Below, piece after piece: positions 36,237 to 47,907 of a stretch of DNA of 64,000 nt; position 1 is the first letter of the stretch; each line of letters begins with the position of its first letter. The stretch comes from Liriodendron chinense (taxonomy: Eukaryota > Streptophyta > Magnoliopsida > Magnoliales > Magnoliaceae). The notes under the pieces were generated by a model that saw nothing but the letters and a program-made list of their open reading frames with translations, was not told the origin of the DNA and made no database searches. The stretch is from the NCBI GenBank assembly GCA_003013855.2, contig PVNU02003892.1:620001-684000 (forward strand), read 5' to 3'. Position numbers and translations under genes: made by a program.

Positions 36237-37555
36237 TTACTGGCCAAATTACGACTGTCTCACGATCGTCCAAGTTTAGATGACCATCAAAGTCCAAAGA
36301 ACTATCAATCATTCACAACCGTCACGCCTGCTTGAACTATCTTCAATAATTTCTTATATTTATTTATTTTCTACTAGTTTAACTGTATTTATATTCAGTT
36401 TAATAAAATCAGTATTAGGGTTTTTATTTCTCGTTTTCTTTCTAAACGTTTATTTTATTAACGAATGTGATAAAGCTAAAAGTCTCTGTCTCCAAGAAAA
36501 AAAGAGATCATTTTAAGAACTAACCATCTCCTTCACAAATTACTTAATTTTTTGTCAATCGATGGTTGAGTAGTCAAACCAATCTTCATAAATCTGGTCT
36601 TAATCTAGCTATATTGGTGCTTGGGATCACAAGGCATTTGATTTGATTTGATTCGATTTAAATACAACACCGACACTCTCGACACATACATACTTGTACA
36701 TACTCAATTAAAATTAGGCCATTCACTACACATGTGGCTGCGCATCCCAGTTGAAGGCCAACACACATAATCTAAGATATTTCACATGTACAAAAACGAT
36801 ATGATTTACCTTGTGTAGTTATAGTTAGTTATTTTATAAGATATGACCCACTAGATCATCGAATTACTATGAATTTTGTACCATGGACCATCTATCACGG
36901 GGGCAACCAAATGAGTGGTTTGAATTTTGAAGCAAGGGTTCCATAGAGGTCGGATCAAGACTTTATAGAATGTTTTGCAGCTTATATTTATACATTTATC
37001 AATTGTTGGAGTTAGACCTGAACCCTGCAAGTGTACCTTTATTATAGTCTTGCCCCACACATCTCTGGTCAAACACAAAACTCGTTGAGCCAAAAAGAAT
37101 CATCCAACGGTCCAAATTCACTAACTTGAATTGTATGGTTAAGATCATCAGATCAGTGTAACTTTTAAGCTATGCTTGATTCATGATAGGGCATAATCTA
37201 AATGGTTTGGATATATTTATCTCATGTTCAAAGCATTTTGTTGAAATTTAGTCACTCACGGTATGTTTGCCAACTGTGCTAGAGCCAAATGCAACTCAAT
37301 TCAAATTGAACGCCTTGTGAGCCCATGTGCCGAAATAAACTTATTAAGACTGAATTTGTGAGATTAGCCAACTATCCACCCACCTATTATAAAGAATCAA
37401 GCAATTAGCAAAGGAGGGGGTTATACTTCAATCTACGTCAAATCTCCATCGTTAATATACGGTGATAGCATTAGTGTCATTACACTTCCATCCAACCCAG
37501 TCTACTATGCATGTACTAACACATCGAACTAGATTATCCCTTCATTCGGAGAAAA
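36237..37555. other. Intergenic stretch, nothing recognised
   Basis: A/T-rich sequence without element ends or coding similarity that I can identify. Confidence 0.4.
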
Positions 37556-37712
37556 AAAAAAGTGATTAGAGATGACATAAATCTTTTGTTTGTTGGAACC
37601 ATAGATTAAGTTACTGATATTTTTACCAAAGGTTTAACCTAGCCTGATTTTACTTTTTTCCATCCAAACTAATTAACGTCACAAAAGTGGTGTTCCACTT
37701 GAGGGGGCCTTT
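37556..37712 (+). pseudogene. Copia RNase H tail fragment
   Basis: GTTACTGATATTTTTACC reads VTDIFTKGL, the conserved end of copia polyproteins, and is followed after a stop by a purine tract (CTTGAGGGGGCC) like that before a 3' LTR. The 250 bases after it may be LTR remains. No upstream domains were recognised. Confidence 0.5.
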
Positions 37713-38289
37713 AGCATATACCCACTCCACTGTAATTTTTAATGGATTTGCCAGCACGACTCTACTTATCTTAAATCGGCAATTATTGGTGAACTTTTGA
37801 ATTTCTGCTATTTTTATATTTTTTATAACATGTCATGCTTGCTATCTCAAGCTCCTGGACATCTATACTCTATACCCAATATCACAATGTGTAATACTCT
37901 TGGTATCTTTTATTTAAAGAAATGCAGCACATGTATGTGTGCAACAGTTCACACTCATATTAGTTATTCCGAATAAGTCATTTCATGTGTTTGTCACGTG
38001 CCATGGGTGGATAAGTCTTTCCTCATACGTAGGATATTTGGATATGCTTTCCCTACCATGCTAGGTGTTGGAATAGTTGGTCGCATTATAAAAGTGTCTC
38101 ATATATCATATGTACTCGTGCAAGGACATACATACATCTTCAATCATACTATATATGCCACAGTGCATTCAAGTGTTGCAAATATCACATGTGCCAAATT
38201 ATAAGTGTAAACATGTCACGCATATGTCATATATATTAAACATAGAGGGAGACATCTTATCATGGGAGGGGGAGGAACTTGGTTTGGCT

Positions 38290-38880
38290 AGTGATCCCAA
38301 CACCAGCCAGTTGGTGTCAAAGGTCTATGTGCTGCACTATGATGTATGTGTTTTTTCGACCTGCCTAACTATATTGCCCACTTATTTTAGGGCATGAGCT
38401 CAAAAGTGAGGTAGATCCAAATTATAGCTGGATCACACTATAGGAAAATAATCTTGATTAAACGTCCATCGTTAAAAACTTCTTAAGGCCCACTGCAATG
38501 TTTATTTGTCATCCAATTAGTTAATAAGGCCACACAAACTTGGACGAGGGGAAAACAAAAATATCAACCTTGATCTAAAGCTTTTTAGGATTCAGTACAA
38601 TGTTCATTTATCATCCAGCTGGTTGATAAGGTCACACAAACCTGGATTAAGGGAAAACACAACTATCAGCTTGATTTAAAACTTATGTGGCAAAAAAAAT
38701 AAAATTCAACTGTAAGTGTTCAATCCCTACTGTTTCTTGTGGTGTGGTCAACGTTTCTCTGGTTTGAACTTTCAACTGATAGTCTATGTAGTTTTTGTCT
38801 CGTTTCAAAAAATGAGCTGACAAAATGAATGTGCAGCGTAGACAAAACACATACATCGTGGTGGGACCCACATAAGGTAC
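38290..38880. mobile_element. Foldback MULE-like element, diverged
   Basis: It has family words in both halves: GGGCATGAGCTC and GGATCACACTATAGG on the left, GTTTCTTGTGGTGTGG and ACATACATCGTGGTGGG on the right. The middle piece around CATCCAATTAGTTAATAAGG is partly repeated near 38617. Confidence 0.6.
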
Positions 38881-38889
38881 TAGTCAAGC

Positions 38890-39433
38890 GGGGAGCGAAT
38901 TAGGTGTTATCCGGTGAACAGCTTAGCGGATGTTACCCCTACCGTGTGACCCACATGAGTGATATTTTGTATATCCACACCCTCTACGCATTTCTCCAGC
39001 CCTTTTGAGGATGGAGTTTCAAAAATTATAAAGATCAAAATCTCAGGTGGACCATACCACTGGAAACAGTAGTGATTGAATGCACCACCATAAAAAATTC
39101 CAAAGACCTCATCTTAAGGTTTTAGTAATGTTTATTTGCAATGCAACCTGTTGATAATGTGAAGAAGATCTGGATAAAGGGAAAATATAAAAATCATCTG
39201 GATCCATAACTGCTATGGCCCACAAAAAGCTTTTAATATTCATTCATCACTGTTTCCAGTGGTATGATCCACGTGAGATTTGTATCTTCTTAGGGTTTGG
39301 TATTACATCATAAAATGAGATGCAAAAACAAATGAACAGTGTGGATATATAAAAAATACAACAAGATGGCCTCACACGGTTAGGGTAACACCCACTAAGC
39401 TGTTCCCGGGTCGCAGCTAATTCGCTGTCGTCA
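38890..39433. mobile_element. Foldback MULE-like element, AATTAGGTGTTA ends
   Basis: GCGAATTAGGTGTTATCC ... GAACAGCTTAGCGG at the left pairs with the complement of CCACTAAGCTGTTCCCGGG ... CTAATTCGC at the right. It is the same subfamily as the split copy at 51905-55168. Confidence 0.8.
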
Positions 39434-39605
39434 AACCGCGTCCGAAGCCCATTCTTCTGCTCATGACCTAAAATGATCTCTCCAAATGGATGGACGGTGT
39501 GGATACAACACATACAGCACTGTGGATCCCACGGAAGTTGGTTACGTCACTTCAATAGCAAGATGGCTACTCAACTTGTTAGTAGCTAATCCGCGTCCGT
39601 TAGCA
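39434..39605. mobile_element. Right half of a foldback element
   Basis: GGATGGACGGTGTGGATAC followed by TGGATCCCACGG and an end rich in AATCCGCGTCC; the left half is absent or displaced. Confidence 0.5.
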
Positions 39606-39649
39606 GTCCCATCAGCTCGATGCCTGTAGCTGGGAGCCTGGGAGCGGAT

Positions 39650-40097
39650 TGCCTGGCTGTGTGGGGTCCACAGAGATGTCTGTGAAGATTCCACTCCGTC
39701 CATCTGTTTTTAAAGAACACAATAGGAGAGTATTGTAAAATTCAGGGAGATCGAAACCTTAGGTGGGCCACACCAACAAAACAGTGGGAACGACAACGTC
39801 CACCATTGAAACCTTACTGGAGCTGACCGTATATTCCATCCAAACTGTTCATAGAATTATAACCCCTCAGATAAACTGTAGTAGGAAAAAATATTGTCCT
39901 GATACAAAACTTCTCTCAGTGCCAAGCCTTCAATCCCCACTATTTCGTGTGGTATGGACCGGATGAGTTTTGGATCTTTTAAAATCTTGTCCTATTGTAG
40001 TCTTTCAAAGCAGATGGATGGAGTGGATTTGATACGGACATCTCTATGGGCCCCACACAGCCCAGGGCACAGGGTCACAGGCAATCCGCTCCCCCCT
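39650..40097. mobile_element. Foldback MULE-like element
   Basis: The left end GGAGCGGATTGCCTGG and the right end CAGGCAATCCGCTCC are inverted copies. The arms pair GATTCCACTCCGTCCATC with GATGGATGGAGTGGATTTG. Confidence 0.75.
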
Positions 40098-40693
40098 TAG
40101 CTTAGCTGTGACTGTGAGTCGGATTGATGGACGCAAAGTGTACAAACCGAGCTGTGGAGGGACACACCTTCCCTTCCGTTCTAATATCAGGCTGACTACA
40201 TGAGACCAAGAATAAGGCAGGTCCAACGGTCAGGTCGACCACACCATGAATTGCTTACCTGGACAAAGGAGCCCTTTACAAGTGGCAACACCCCCATTTA
40301 TCATGGGCTAAAAAAGGGCAATTGATCACTACACCGGTTGTTGATTTAATATACAATCTTTAAATTTTTCTCTGGTAATTCACTTCAATAGAGCATCTGA
40401 GCCGCTGAAAAAGGTGGACCAAGCAATGAAGACCAACTAGAGCAAGATCCGCTGTAAATCGATCTTAGTGGCTTAGCCCGCCTGATGAACGGACCGCATT
40501 GATTTTCACAGCTGGTCATCTTCATGATGTGGCCCACCTTTTGCTCACCTCATATGTTAGACACACGTCAGACGATATCATAAGATTAAAAATGTTGTAG
40601 TTAACATACAAGTGGACCACACCATAGAAATAGTTTTTGGGCTACAGAAATTTTAAATCAAGCTCGTGTTTGTGTTTTTCTGTCCATCCCTAT

Positions 40694-41256
40694 GTTAGCT
40701 TGAAGCGGATTAGCTACTGTCATTGTGAGTAGCAAAATTTGCTACTGAAGTAACGCTATCAAATTTTGTGGGCCCCACCATGATGTATGTGTTGTATCCA
40801 TGCCGTCCATCCATTTGGAGAGATCATTTTAAGGCATGAGTCAAAGAATGAAGCAGATCCAAACATCAAGTGGACCCTACCATAGAAAGCAGTGGGGATA
40901 GTGACGCCCACCGTTGAAACCTTCCTAGGGCCCACCATGATGTTTATTTGAAATCTAACGTGTTCATAAGTTAACATATAAATGGAAGAAGGGAAAATAA
41001 AAATATCAGCTTAACAGAAAACTTCTGTGGCTCCCAAGAAGTTTTTAATGGTAGGAATTCAATCTCCACTTTTTTCTGTGGTGGGTCCACTTGAGCTTTG
41101 TATCTACGTTATTTTTTTTGTCCCATATCTCCAAATGATCTCTCCAAATGAATGAACGGTATGGATACAATGCATACATCATGGTGGGCCCACATAACTT
41201 GGTTACATCACGTCAGTGGCAATTTCGCTACTGACCCTGTCAGTATCTAATCCGCC
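40694..41256. mobile_element. Foldback MULE-like element nested in another copy
   Basis: GCGGATTAGCTACTG at the left matches the complement of the right end (AGTATCTAATCCGC). The arms pair TATCCATGCCGTCCATCC with the ATGAACGGTATGGAT side. Flanking sequence at about 40600-40690 and 41257-41470 carries arms of a second, older copy. Confidence 0.7.
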
Positions 41257-41499
41257 CCTCATGAAGGGGTTGAATGTCAAATAAATATTATCTAATCCGG
41301 GCAATGGTGGATGTCATTATCTCTGCTTCCTGTACTGTGGTACACTTGAGCTTTGGATATGCTTCAGCTTTGAGATAGTGCCATAAAATTAGTTGATATA
41401 ACCTATGGATAAGATAAATATAATACGATGGTCCCACAAAGTTTAAGTTACAAGATAGGGTCGCGTACTAAGTCTTTTATTGCACTGAGTAAACTCGGT

Positions 41500-42470
41500 T
41501 GAGCCACCGTTAATGTATGTGGTTTATTCGCACCGTTCATTCTTTTTTTGACTCATTTTAGAGGTTGAGTCTAAAATCGAATCCGATTACCTTCATTTTT
41601 CAAATATAGACCATCCATAATGAGAGGCATTATAAGGACGGTTCAGATTGATAATCATCGTACCACCACGTATACTGTAGAGATAGCTCTCCCATATTCC
41701 TCCTCTACCTACCATATCATCTCCCCAGGAAGGTTTCCGCTTTGCAACTAGGGTTGCACATCTGCTCCGTTAGCCCGACTGACCCGCCCGGCCTGACCTG
41801 GTAAAAACCCGATCCGTCCCGACCCTGGTTGAGAAAACGGCCTGATCTCGGGTAGATGCAGCTGGACCGTTTTTAATTTAGGTACGGTTTAGGGTACATG
41901 CCAAACCCGCCCGACCCAACCAGTACCCTTGACCCGTGTATACCCGACCCGTTCCACCCGATCCGAACCGCCCCGTTCATACTAGGTTATTGCTTTTAGA
42001 AATATCTGTATAACATTATCAATAGGTTGAATGGTCAATAAACATTATGGTGGACTTTAGAATCTTTTAATGAAGGGAGTTTAATTACCACTTATTTTTG
42101 TGGTGTGGTAAAGCTTTTATCTGCTTCCTTTTTGGGACCATGTCTATAATAATATGGAAACATAGATGGACGGTATGGATTTACAATATATATATTGAGT
42201 TGAGCCTCATGGTCAGGGTCTAACCCACATGGCTAGTTTCGAGGTCTCACCAACTCTCACCCAACCTGCGCTCATCTCACACTCACAAGGAGCGGATTAG
42301 GTGACATCCGGGATCCACCAAGGTGGGCGGCCCCTGACTACGTGTCTTAAATCCACACCGTTCAACTATTTTGAAAGATTATTTTAGGATATGAAACAAA
42401 AAATGAAGCTGAGTCAAATCTTAGGTGGACCACATCATAGAAACATAGTCTTAACCCGATTCGACCCCGT
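41500..42470. mobile_element. Broken foldback copies with hAT-like ACCCGACC blocks
   Basis: Fragments of foldback arms lie at about 41505-41640, 41986-42240 and 42294-42450. Between and after them (about 41755-41985 and 42450-42650) are blocks of GACCCG words like those in the hAT elements here. Element ends could not be fixed. Confidence 0.45.
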
Positions 42471-42750
42471 TTAGCATACAGGGTAGGTTAGGATAGGGTA
42501 GGGTTAGGGTTGACCCTTTTACAAGTAGGGTAGGGTTATGGTTAGGTCAGCCCAACCCGGTCACGACCCGGACCGAAACCCAACCTTTAAAATATATTTA
42601 GGTTCGGTCGAGGTTGTTCCCAACCAAGCCGTAACCCGACCCGTGTGCAGGCGTATCTGCAACGAGCAAATTGTTCAAATTATCCCTGCCAGTTAGAATT
42701 AACAAATTAGCCCATGAACTTGCACAAAATTACAAGATTATCTTCTGGAC

Positions 42751-43256
42751 GGGCGCGACTTGGGTGAGACCCCTGGAACCAGCGATGTGGGTGGGACCCT
42801 GAACCTAAGGCCCACCTAGATGTATTCCTTGTAGATCCATGCTGTTAATCTCTTTTCCAGATTATTTTCTACCATGGTACCAAAAATGAAGAAGATTAAA
42901 ATTTTGGGCGGACTACAACATAAGAAACACGGGTTAATGACCATTAAAAACCCTTTTGTGAGCTACAAACGTTTTCTATCAACCTGATATTTGTTTTTTC
43001 CTTTCATCCCTGTCTACGTGACCTTATCAACATATTGGATGGCCAATAAACATTTCCAGGAAGTTTTTAATGATAACTGTTTCTTGGGGTGTGATCCACC
43101 TAAATTTGCATCTGTTTCATTTTTGGGACTGCATCCTAAAATAATATGAAGAAACAGATGGACGGCATGGATCTACAAGGAATGGATTCATTTGGGCCCT
43201 AGGTTCAGGGTCCCACCCTACATCGCTAGTTCCGGGGTCTCACCCAAGTCGCGCCC
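42751..43256. mobile_element. Foldback MULE-like element with perfect 9-bp target duplication
   Basis: CTTCTGGAC flanks both sides (42742-42750 and 43257-43265). The 506-bp element begins GGGCGCGACTTGGGTGAGAC and ends CACCCAAGTCGCGCCC. The arms remain paired inward through AGATCCATGCTGTTAATC and the complementary TGGACGGCATGGATCT. A 9-bp duplication is the mark of Mutator-like elements. No transposase is encoded. This is the type copy for classing the family. Confidence 0.92.
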
Positions 43257-43303
43257 CTTCTGGACCATTACAATGACGTTTTTGGCTGGATTTGCGAAAG
43301 TCA

Positions 43304-43711
43304 CGGCGCGACTTGGTGAGAACGCGGACCAGCGATTGGGTGACCCGACCTGGGCCACTGGATGTATCTTTGAGATCCGGTCATCTGTTCTTCGATTTTT
43401 TAGTATGCCTCCCAAAAAAACTGATCAATGATGGACGACATCCAAAACGTTATCTTCACGTTAAAAACTTCCTAGCCACGCAGTTTAACACATCTGTGAT
43501 AGGTCTAGACGAAAGCAATATCGTTGATAAAAACTTTGTGGCCACAAAGGTTTTTAATGTCATTATCAGTGTTCTTTGTTGTAGTCCACTAATTTCATTT
43601 TTAATTTTGTACCTAGTTACAAATCATCGATAAAGCAATTAACGATAGATCACAATACCATCCAGTGGCCCTAGTCAGGTCCACCACTCGCTTTTCCACC
43701 CAGTCGCGCCA
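43304..43711. mobile_element. Foldback MULE-like element, diverged
   Basis: GGCGCGACTTGGTGAG at the left and CCCAGTCGCGCC at the right are inverted. Flanks AAAGTCAC and AAGTTCAC may be a decayed duplication. The centre lacks several of the usual family words. Confidence 0.65.
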
Positions 43712-43734
43712 AGTTCACACCTTGGTGAATTTGG

Positions 43735-44213
43735 ATAGGTGATTTCTGCGCAGCCTTGCGCAGAAGTCCTGCCGTGGAAACTGTTGGGCCAACATTGGAT
43801 GTTTCGCTAATCTCCATCCTTGGGTCTTTAGGTGATCACATAAATGATGGATCCAAGACCATTGGGTCTCAAGGAAAAGTGGTATAATTGTACCGTTGAA
43901 TCCTCCCTGGGGTCCACAGTGATGTTTATATGACATCCATACCGTTCATAACGTCACTACTACTGGGATGAACTGAAAATACAAATATTAGCGTGATTCG
44001 AAACTCCTGTGGCCCCACAAATATTTCAACTGTGGATGTTCAATCCTCACGTTTTCGGCCCACTTGAGTCTTAGATCCGGTTCATTTTTGTTCTCATGTC
44101 CTTAAACAAGTTCCCAAAACGGACGGACGGGGTGGATTTATCAGAAAAGATCACTATGGGCCCACCTAAGTTCCCAGCGCAGGAACTTCCTGCGCAAGGC
44201 TTTCCCAGGAAAT
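43735..44213. mobile_element. Foldback MULE-like element, TGCGCAG ends
   Basis: GCAGCCTTGCGCAGAAGTCC at the left pairs with GGAACTTCCTGCGCAAGGC at the right. The inner arms follow the family pattern (GTGATGTTTATATGACATCC, GGACGGACGGGGTGGAT). Confidence 0.7.
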
Positions 44214-44708
44214 CCGCGTCCATCTTATCGTGCGGAGTAAACTTTGTTTGACCCACCTAGAATGTATGTGCTTAATCTATTCCGTCCGTATGTTTTTCCA
44301 CCTCATTTTAGGAGTTGAACTTAAAATTTAAGCATATCCAAATCTCAAGTGGACTATGCCACAGGAAACAGTGGGAATAATGATTTCCACCGTTGAAACC
44401 TTCCCAGGCACCACAGTGATGTTTATTTGTCATCCAACCTGTTCATAAGATCACATGGACATGGATGAAGGGAAAACACAAATATAAGCTTGATCCAAAA
44501 CTTCTGTCCTCGATAATTTTTTGATGGTAGACATTCAATTCACACTTTTCCTGTGGTGTGGTGCACTTTAGATTTTGATATACTTATTTTTTGTTGCCAT
44601 ACCTAAAATTATCGGTTAAGATGGATGGACGGAGTGGATAAAATACGTAAATCACGGTGGGCCCCACAGAATTTACTCGCAAGCACTCACTACGCAATCC
44701 GCTTCCGA
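44214..44708. mobile_element. Foldback MULE-like element
   Basis: Inner arms pair around TAATCTATTCCGTCCG and GGATGGACGGAGTGGAT, and the centre has TCATCCAACCTGTTCATAAG. Right end CTACGCAATCCGCTTCC. The outer ends are less clear. Confidence 0.7.
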
Positions 44709-44810
44709 ATTTCGGGTGATGTTTCTGCACTTTTTGGAAAAGTGGAACGAAATGATATCTGCACCCCTGGATTGCCTGCGGCGTACGGACGTGGTAGGAG
44801 CGGCTCTTTT

Positions 44811-45426
44811 TAGGGCTCTCAATGGAGCGGGTCAGATCTGAGATTCGTTCGCTCCGAATACATATAATGCTAATTTGAATCTTAAAATAAGTATGATTAA
44901 TTAAATAGATTGGATTTAGATTTTAAAATAAGTCTGATTAATTAAATAAATTGGATTTGGATCTTAAAGTAGGTCTGATTAATTAAATGGATTAGACATG
45001 GATTTACATGAACATATCGGAGTGCAATGCGAATCGATTAAGATCCGACTCATTGCCACCTTACTGTATATGTTATATTCATGCTAGCCATCCATATTAC
45101 AAGTTATTTTAGGCCATGTAGACCATAGTAAATAGCAGAATTTGCATAATTTTTCTACTAAATTAAATATATTATATTATATATTTATATTATATTTTTT
45201 TTAGATTTGTAATGAGGGTGGATTCGGACCTAGATCTGACCCAAATCCAATGGTTATATGGATTTTGGATCGGAAATGGATCAACAATTTATAAATGGAT
45301 CGGATATGGATATCACCTTCTGGATCCGAATTGGATCCGTATCCGATCCGAATCCGTCTACAGATATACGGACTTGGAGCCGGATCCAACTAGATCCGGT
45401 CCAGATCCAACCCATTGAGAGCCCTA
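44811..45426. mobile_element. Non-autonomous hAT element
   Basis: A perfect 8-bp duplication GCTCTTTT (44803-44810 and 45427-45434) flanks inverted ends TAGGGCTCTCAATGG and CCATTGAGAGCCCTA, 616 bp in all. Inside are three diverged ~50-bp repeats around TGATTAATTAAAT (44890-45000) and many GGATC words. No transposase. Confidence 0.92.
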
Positions 45427-45620
45427 GCTCTTTTTCTCCCACCGTGATGTATTTATTTTATCTGTACTGTCCATTCATTTTCCATATCATTTTAGGGCAT
45501 GAGTCAAAAAAAAAAAAAAAATGACCGATCAAACCACATGATGGGAATTGAATGCCTACTATTAGAAATGACTGGGGAGCTTAGCTTGTGTTTTACCTTC
45601 ATCCAATTCAGTGGGACCTT

Positions 45621-45762
45621 GTTTTTTTTTCTTTTCTTTTTGGTTTTTTACATAGGCACTTACGCTATGGTGGAATTTCACCACAATGGGTACTCAGAAC
45701 CCATGACCTCCTCTTGAAACTCTTATGAGTCTACCAGCGGGCGTGAGTAATCACCCAGGTTT
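45621..45762 (-). mobile_element. tRNA-type SINE
   Basis: A 142-bp insertion lies between two copies of GTGGGACCTT (45611-45620 and 45763-45772), a 10-bp duplication. It starts with a T-rich tract, the complement of a poly(A)-like tail. CTCAGAACCCATGACCTC near 45690 resembles the complement of a pol III B box. Orientation is therefore minus. Confidence 0.75.
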
Positions 45763-45842
45763 GTGGGACCTTATGAACATGTTGGATAGCAAATAAATAC
45801 CACCGTCGGCCTTAGAAGGCTTCAAGGTTGGGCATTATTATC

Positions 45843-46069
45843 GTGCTCGGATTGGGTACTACCCCCACTAGGATGCAGCTAGAGACAGACGGGTATGCGT
45901 CACCTCAGCATTGGTGGAGAGCAGGTGGGACCCAGCTGATGTGACAGGTCTGTCAGCTCTCCACTATTACTGAGGTGCGGGTCCCACCTGCTCTCCACCA
46001 ATGCAGAGGTGACACGTAGCTGTCTATCTCCAACTACATCCTGGTGGGGGTAGTACCCGATTCGAGCCC
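45843..46069. mobile_element. Palindromic MITE with 9-bp target duplication
   Basis: ATTATTATC lies on both sides (45834-45842 and 46070-46078). The element is nearly one perfect inverted repeat of about 110 bp per arm, starting GTGCTCGGATTGGGTACTAC and ending GTAGTACCCGATTCGAGCCC, with GGTGGAGAGCAGGTGGGACC in the left arm. The 9-bp duplication points to a Mutator-like element. Confidence 0.88.
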
Positions 46070-46150
46070 ATTATTATCATTATTACTTCCTGTTGTGTGG
46101 TCCAACTGAATGTTGGATTTGCCACCCTTTCCCGGCTCATGCCAGAAAAT

Positions 46151-46651
46151 GATATGGCTAGAGCTGCACACGAGCTGAGCTCAAGCCAAGCTTGACAAAG
46201 CTTGAGCTTGGCTTGATCAGTGGTCCACTGAGCTTGAGCTTGGCTTGGCTTGAGCATCGAGTTCAAAACAACTGCTCCAGCTTAGCTTGCTGGTCGAGCC
46301 GATCGGCTCTATCGAGCCAAGCCAAGCCAAGCCAAGCCAAGTCGAGCTTTGTCTTTTTTTTTTTTTCCTTCATCCTTAACCTGACCCACTAACCTGCTCG
46401 ACCTAACCCATTAACCCTAATCGACCCAACCCACTGACCTCAACTTACGAACCCACTGACCCGACCCTAATCTTCCGACCTAAAATTAGAGTTTTTTCTA
46501 TTTCAAACAAAATAAATCACAGATAAGAAAAAAAAAAAAAACATGAAAGCCTACCTGATAGTGGTGGATGCTCGGCTATTCGTTTAAAGGTGCAGTGCAG
46601 GGAGGAATCCGGAACGGAGAGATTAGAGAGAGGAATCTGGAACGGAGAGAC

Positions 46652-46690
<39 letters not shown>

Positions 46691-46790
46691 AAAAATGGAG
46701 GGAGGAAAAGAGGGAGAGGGGCAGCCGGCCAAGGGCGTGGCGGGATGTGTGGGGTCGGGTGGGAGTGAAAATGAAAAGAAAAGAAAATGT
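46151..46790. other. GAGCT-rich repeat and GA microsatellite
   Basis: At 46156-46345 the sequence is built of GAGCTTGGCTTG/AAGCCAAGCC words and starts AGAGCTGCACACGAGC, like a hAT-type end, but no matching right end was found. A (GA)n microsatellite lies at about 46647-46686. Short open frames here follow low-complexity sequence and are not taken as genes. Confidence 0.45.
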
Positions 46791-46797
46791 TTTTTTT

Positions 46798-47217
46798 GCC
46801 CAACTCTTGGGGCCCATCTTGATCATTTATGATGATCTATTCCATCCATTTCATAGAGTTGCTCGACGCTGAAAAAACCAAACAAGTTTCATGTTGATCC
46901 GAGTTACGGATTAATCGTGGCATCCAAAATGTTACGAACTATCTAGAAAGTTTTAAATTTCGCCCACTAAAACTGGAGATGGTCCAAGTGACCCACTACT
47001 ATTGATATGGAGAATCTGAACCGACCATCTTGAAGAGTACGTCGATGTCAGCAAAACCACAAAGTTTTGTGGCAATCAGACATGTGGATTGCTCATATCA
47101 GCGGAAGGAAGACTGCTCTCGACAAGTGTTATACAGTTTGCGCAGATTTTTCTGTTTCCTTTTTAATTGTATTAGGATTTTTTTCTTCTTTTGTAATTAG
47201 TATTAAGTACAAATTTA
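46798..47217 (+). repeat. Partial LTR copy (plus orientation)
   Basis: Matches the middle of the LTR at 50891-51639 in inverse orientation, from GGGGCCCATCTTGATC to ACAAATTTAGGG, where it stops and the next LTR copy begins. Confidence 0.75.
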
Positions 47218-47905
47218 GGGGGAAGAACCCCATGATCGAGGCCGTGTATCATGCACCTTCCTGCAGGAGATGGACAAGAAGAAAAATAAGAGGAAACTAA
47301 GGAATTTCCAATTTTGGAGTTTCAACCAAAACAAGAAATTATTATTCCCGTTTTTGGATTTCGACCCAACTTGTCGGGTCCATCTTGATCATTTTTTATG
47401 ATCCGTTCTATCCATTTTGTAGAGATGCTCGATGTCGAGAAAACTCAACAAGTTTCACGTCGATCCGAGTCACGGATTGATCGTGGCGTCCAAAATGGTA
47501 CGAACTGTCCAGAAAGTTTTGAATTCCGTCCACTAAAATTGGAGATGGTCCAAGTGGCCCACTACTATTGATATGGAGAATTTGAGTCGACTATCTTGAA
47601 GAGTACGTCGATGTCATCAAAACCACAAAGTTTTGTGGCAATCAGATATGTGGATTGCTCGTATCAGTGGAAGGAAGACTGCGCCCGACAGGCGTTATAC
47701 AGTTTGCGCAAATTTTTTTGTTTCTTTTCTAATTGTATTAGGATTCATTTCTTTCTTTGCAAGTTAGTGTTAAGTATGAATTTAGGGTTTAATTTACTAT
47801 TTAAAGCAAGATAATTATGTTTTTTTATTATTCATTCAATCTATCAAAAACAATTATTCGGAATTAATTTCCTCTTTTTATCCTTTTATTTCTTCTTGTG
47901 GACTC
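47218..47905 (+). repeat. LTR copy (plus orientation), left arm of inverted LTR pair
   Basis: Starts GGAAGAACCCCATGATCGAGG, lacking only the first few bases of the LTR (TGATGTA...), and runs to TTCTTCTTGTGGACTCG. It is the inverted counterpart of 47950-48637. Confidence 0.85.
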
Positions 47906-47907
47906 GA

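Larger units (their letters stand above)
45435..46150. mobile_element. Foldback MULE-like element split by a SINE and a palindromic MITE
   Basis: The left arm (CCGTGATGTATTTATTTTATC, TTAGGGCATGAGTC) starts near 45438 and right-arm words (CTTCCTGTTGTGTGGTCC) continue to about 46150. Two insertions, 45621-45762 and 45843-46069, each have their own target duplications. Confidence 0.7.

Noticed and set aside
42480..42545. GGGTTAGGGTT words like telomere repeat
   Set aside because: Irregular and embedded in an ACCCGACC-rich transposon block; not a TTTAGGG array.
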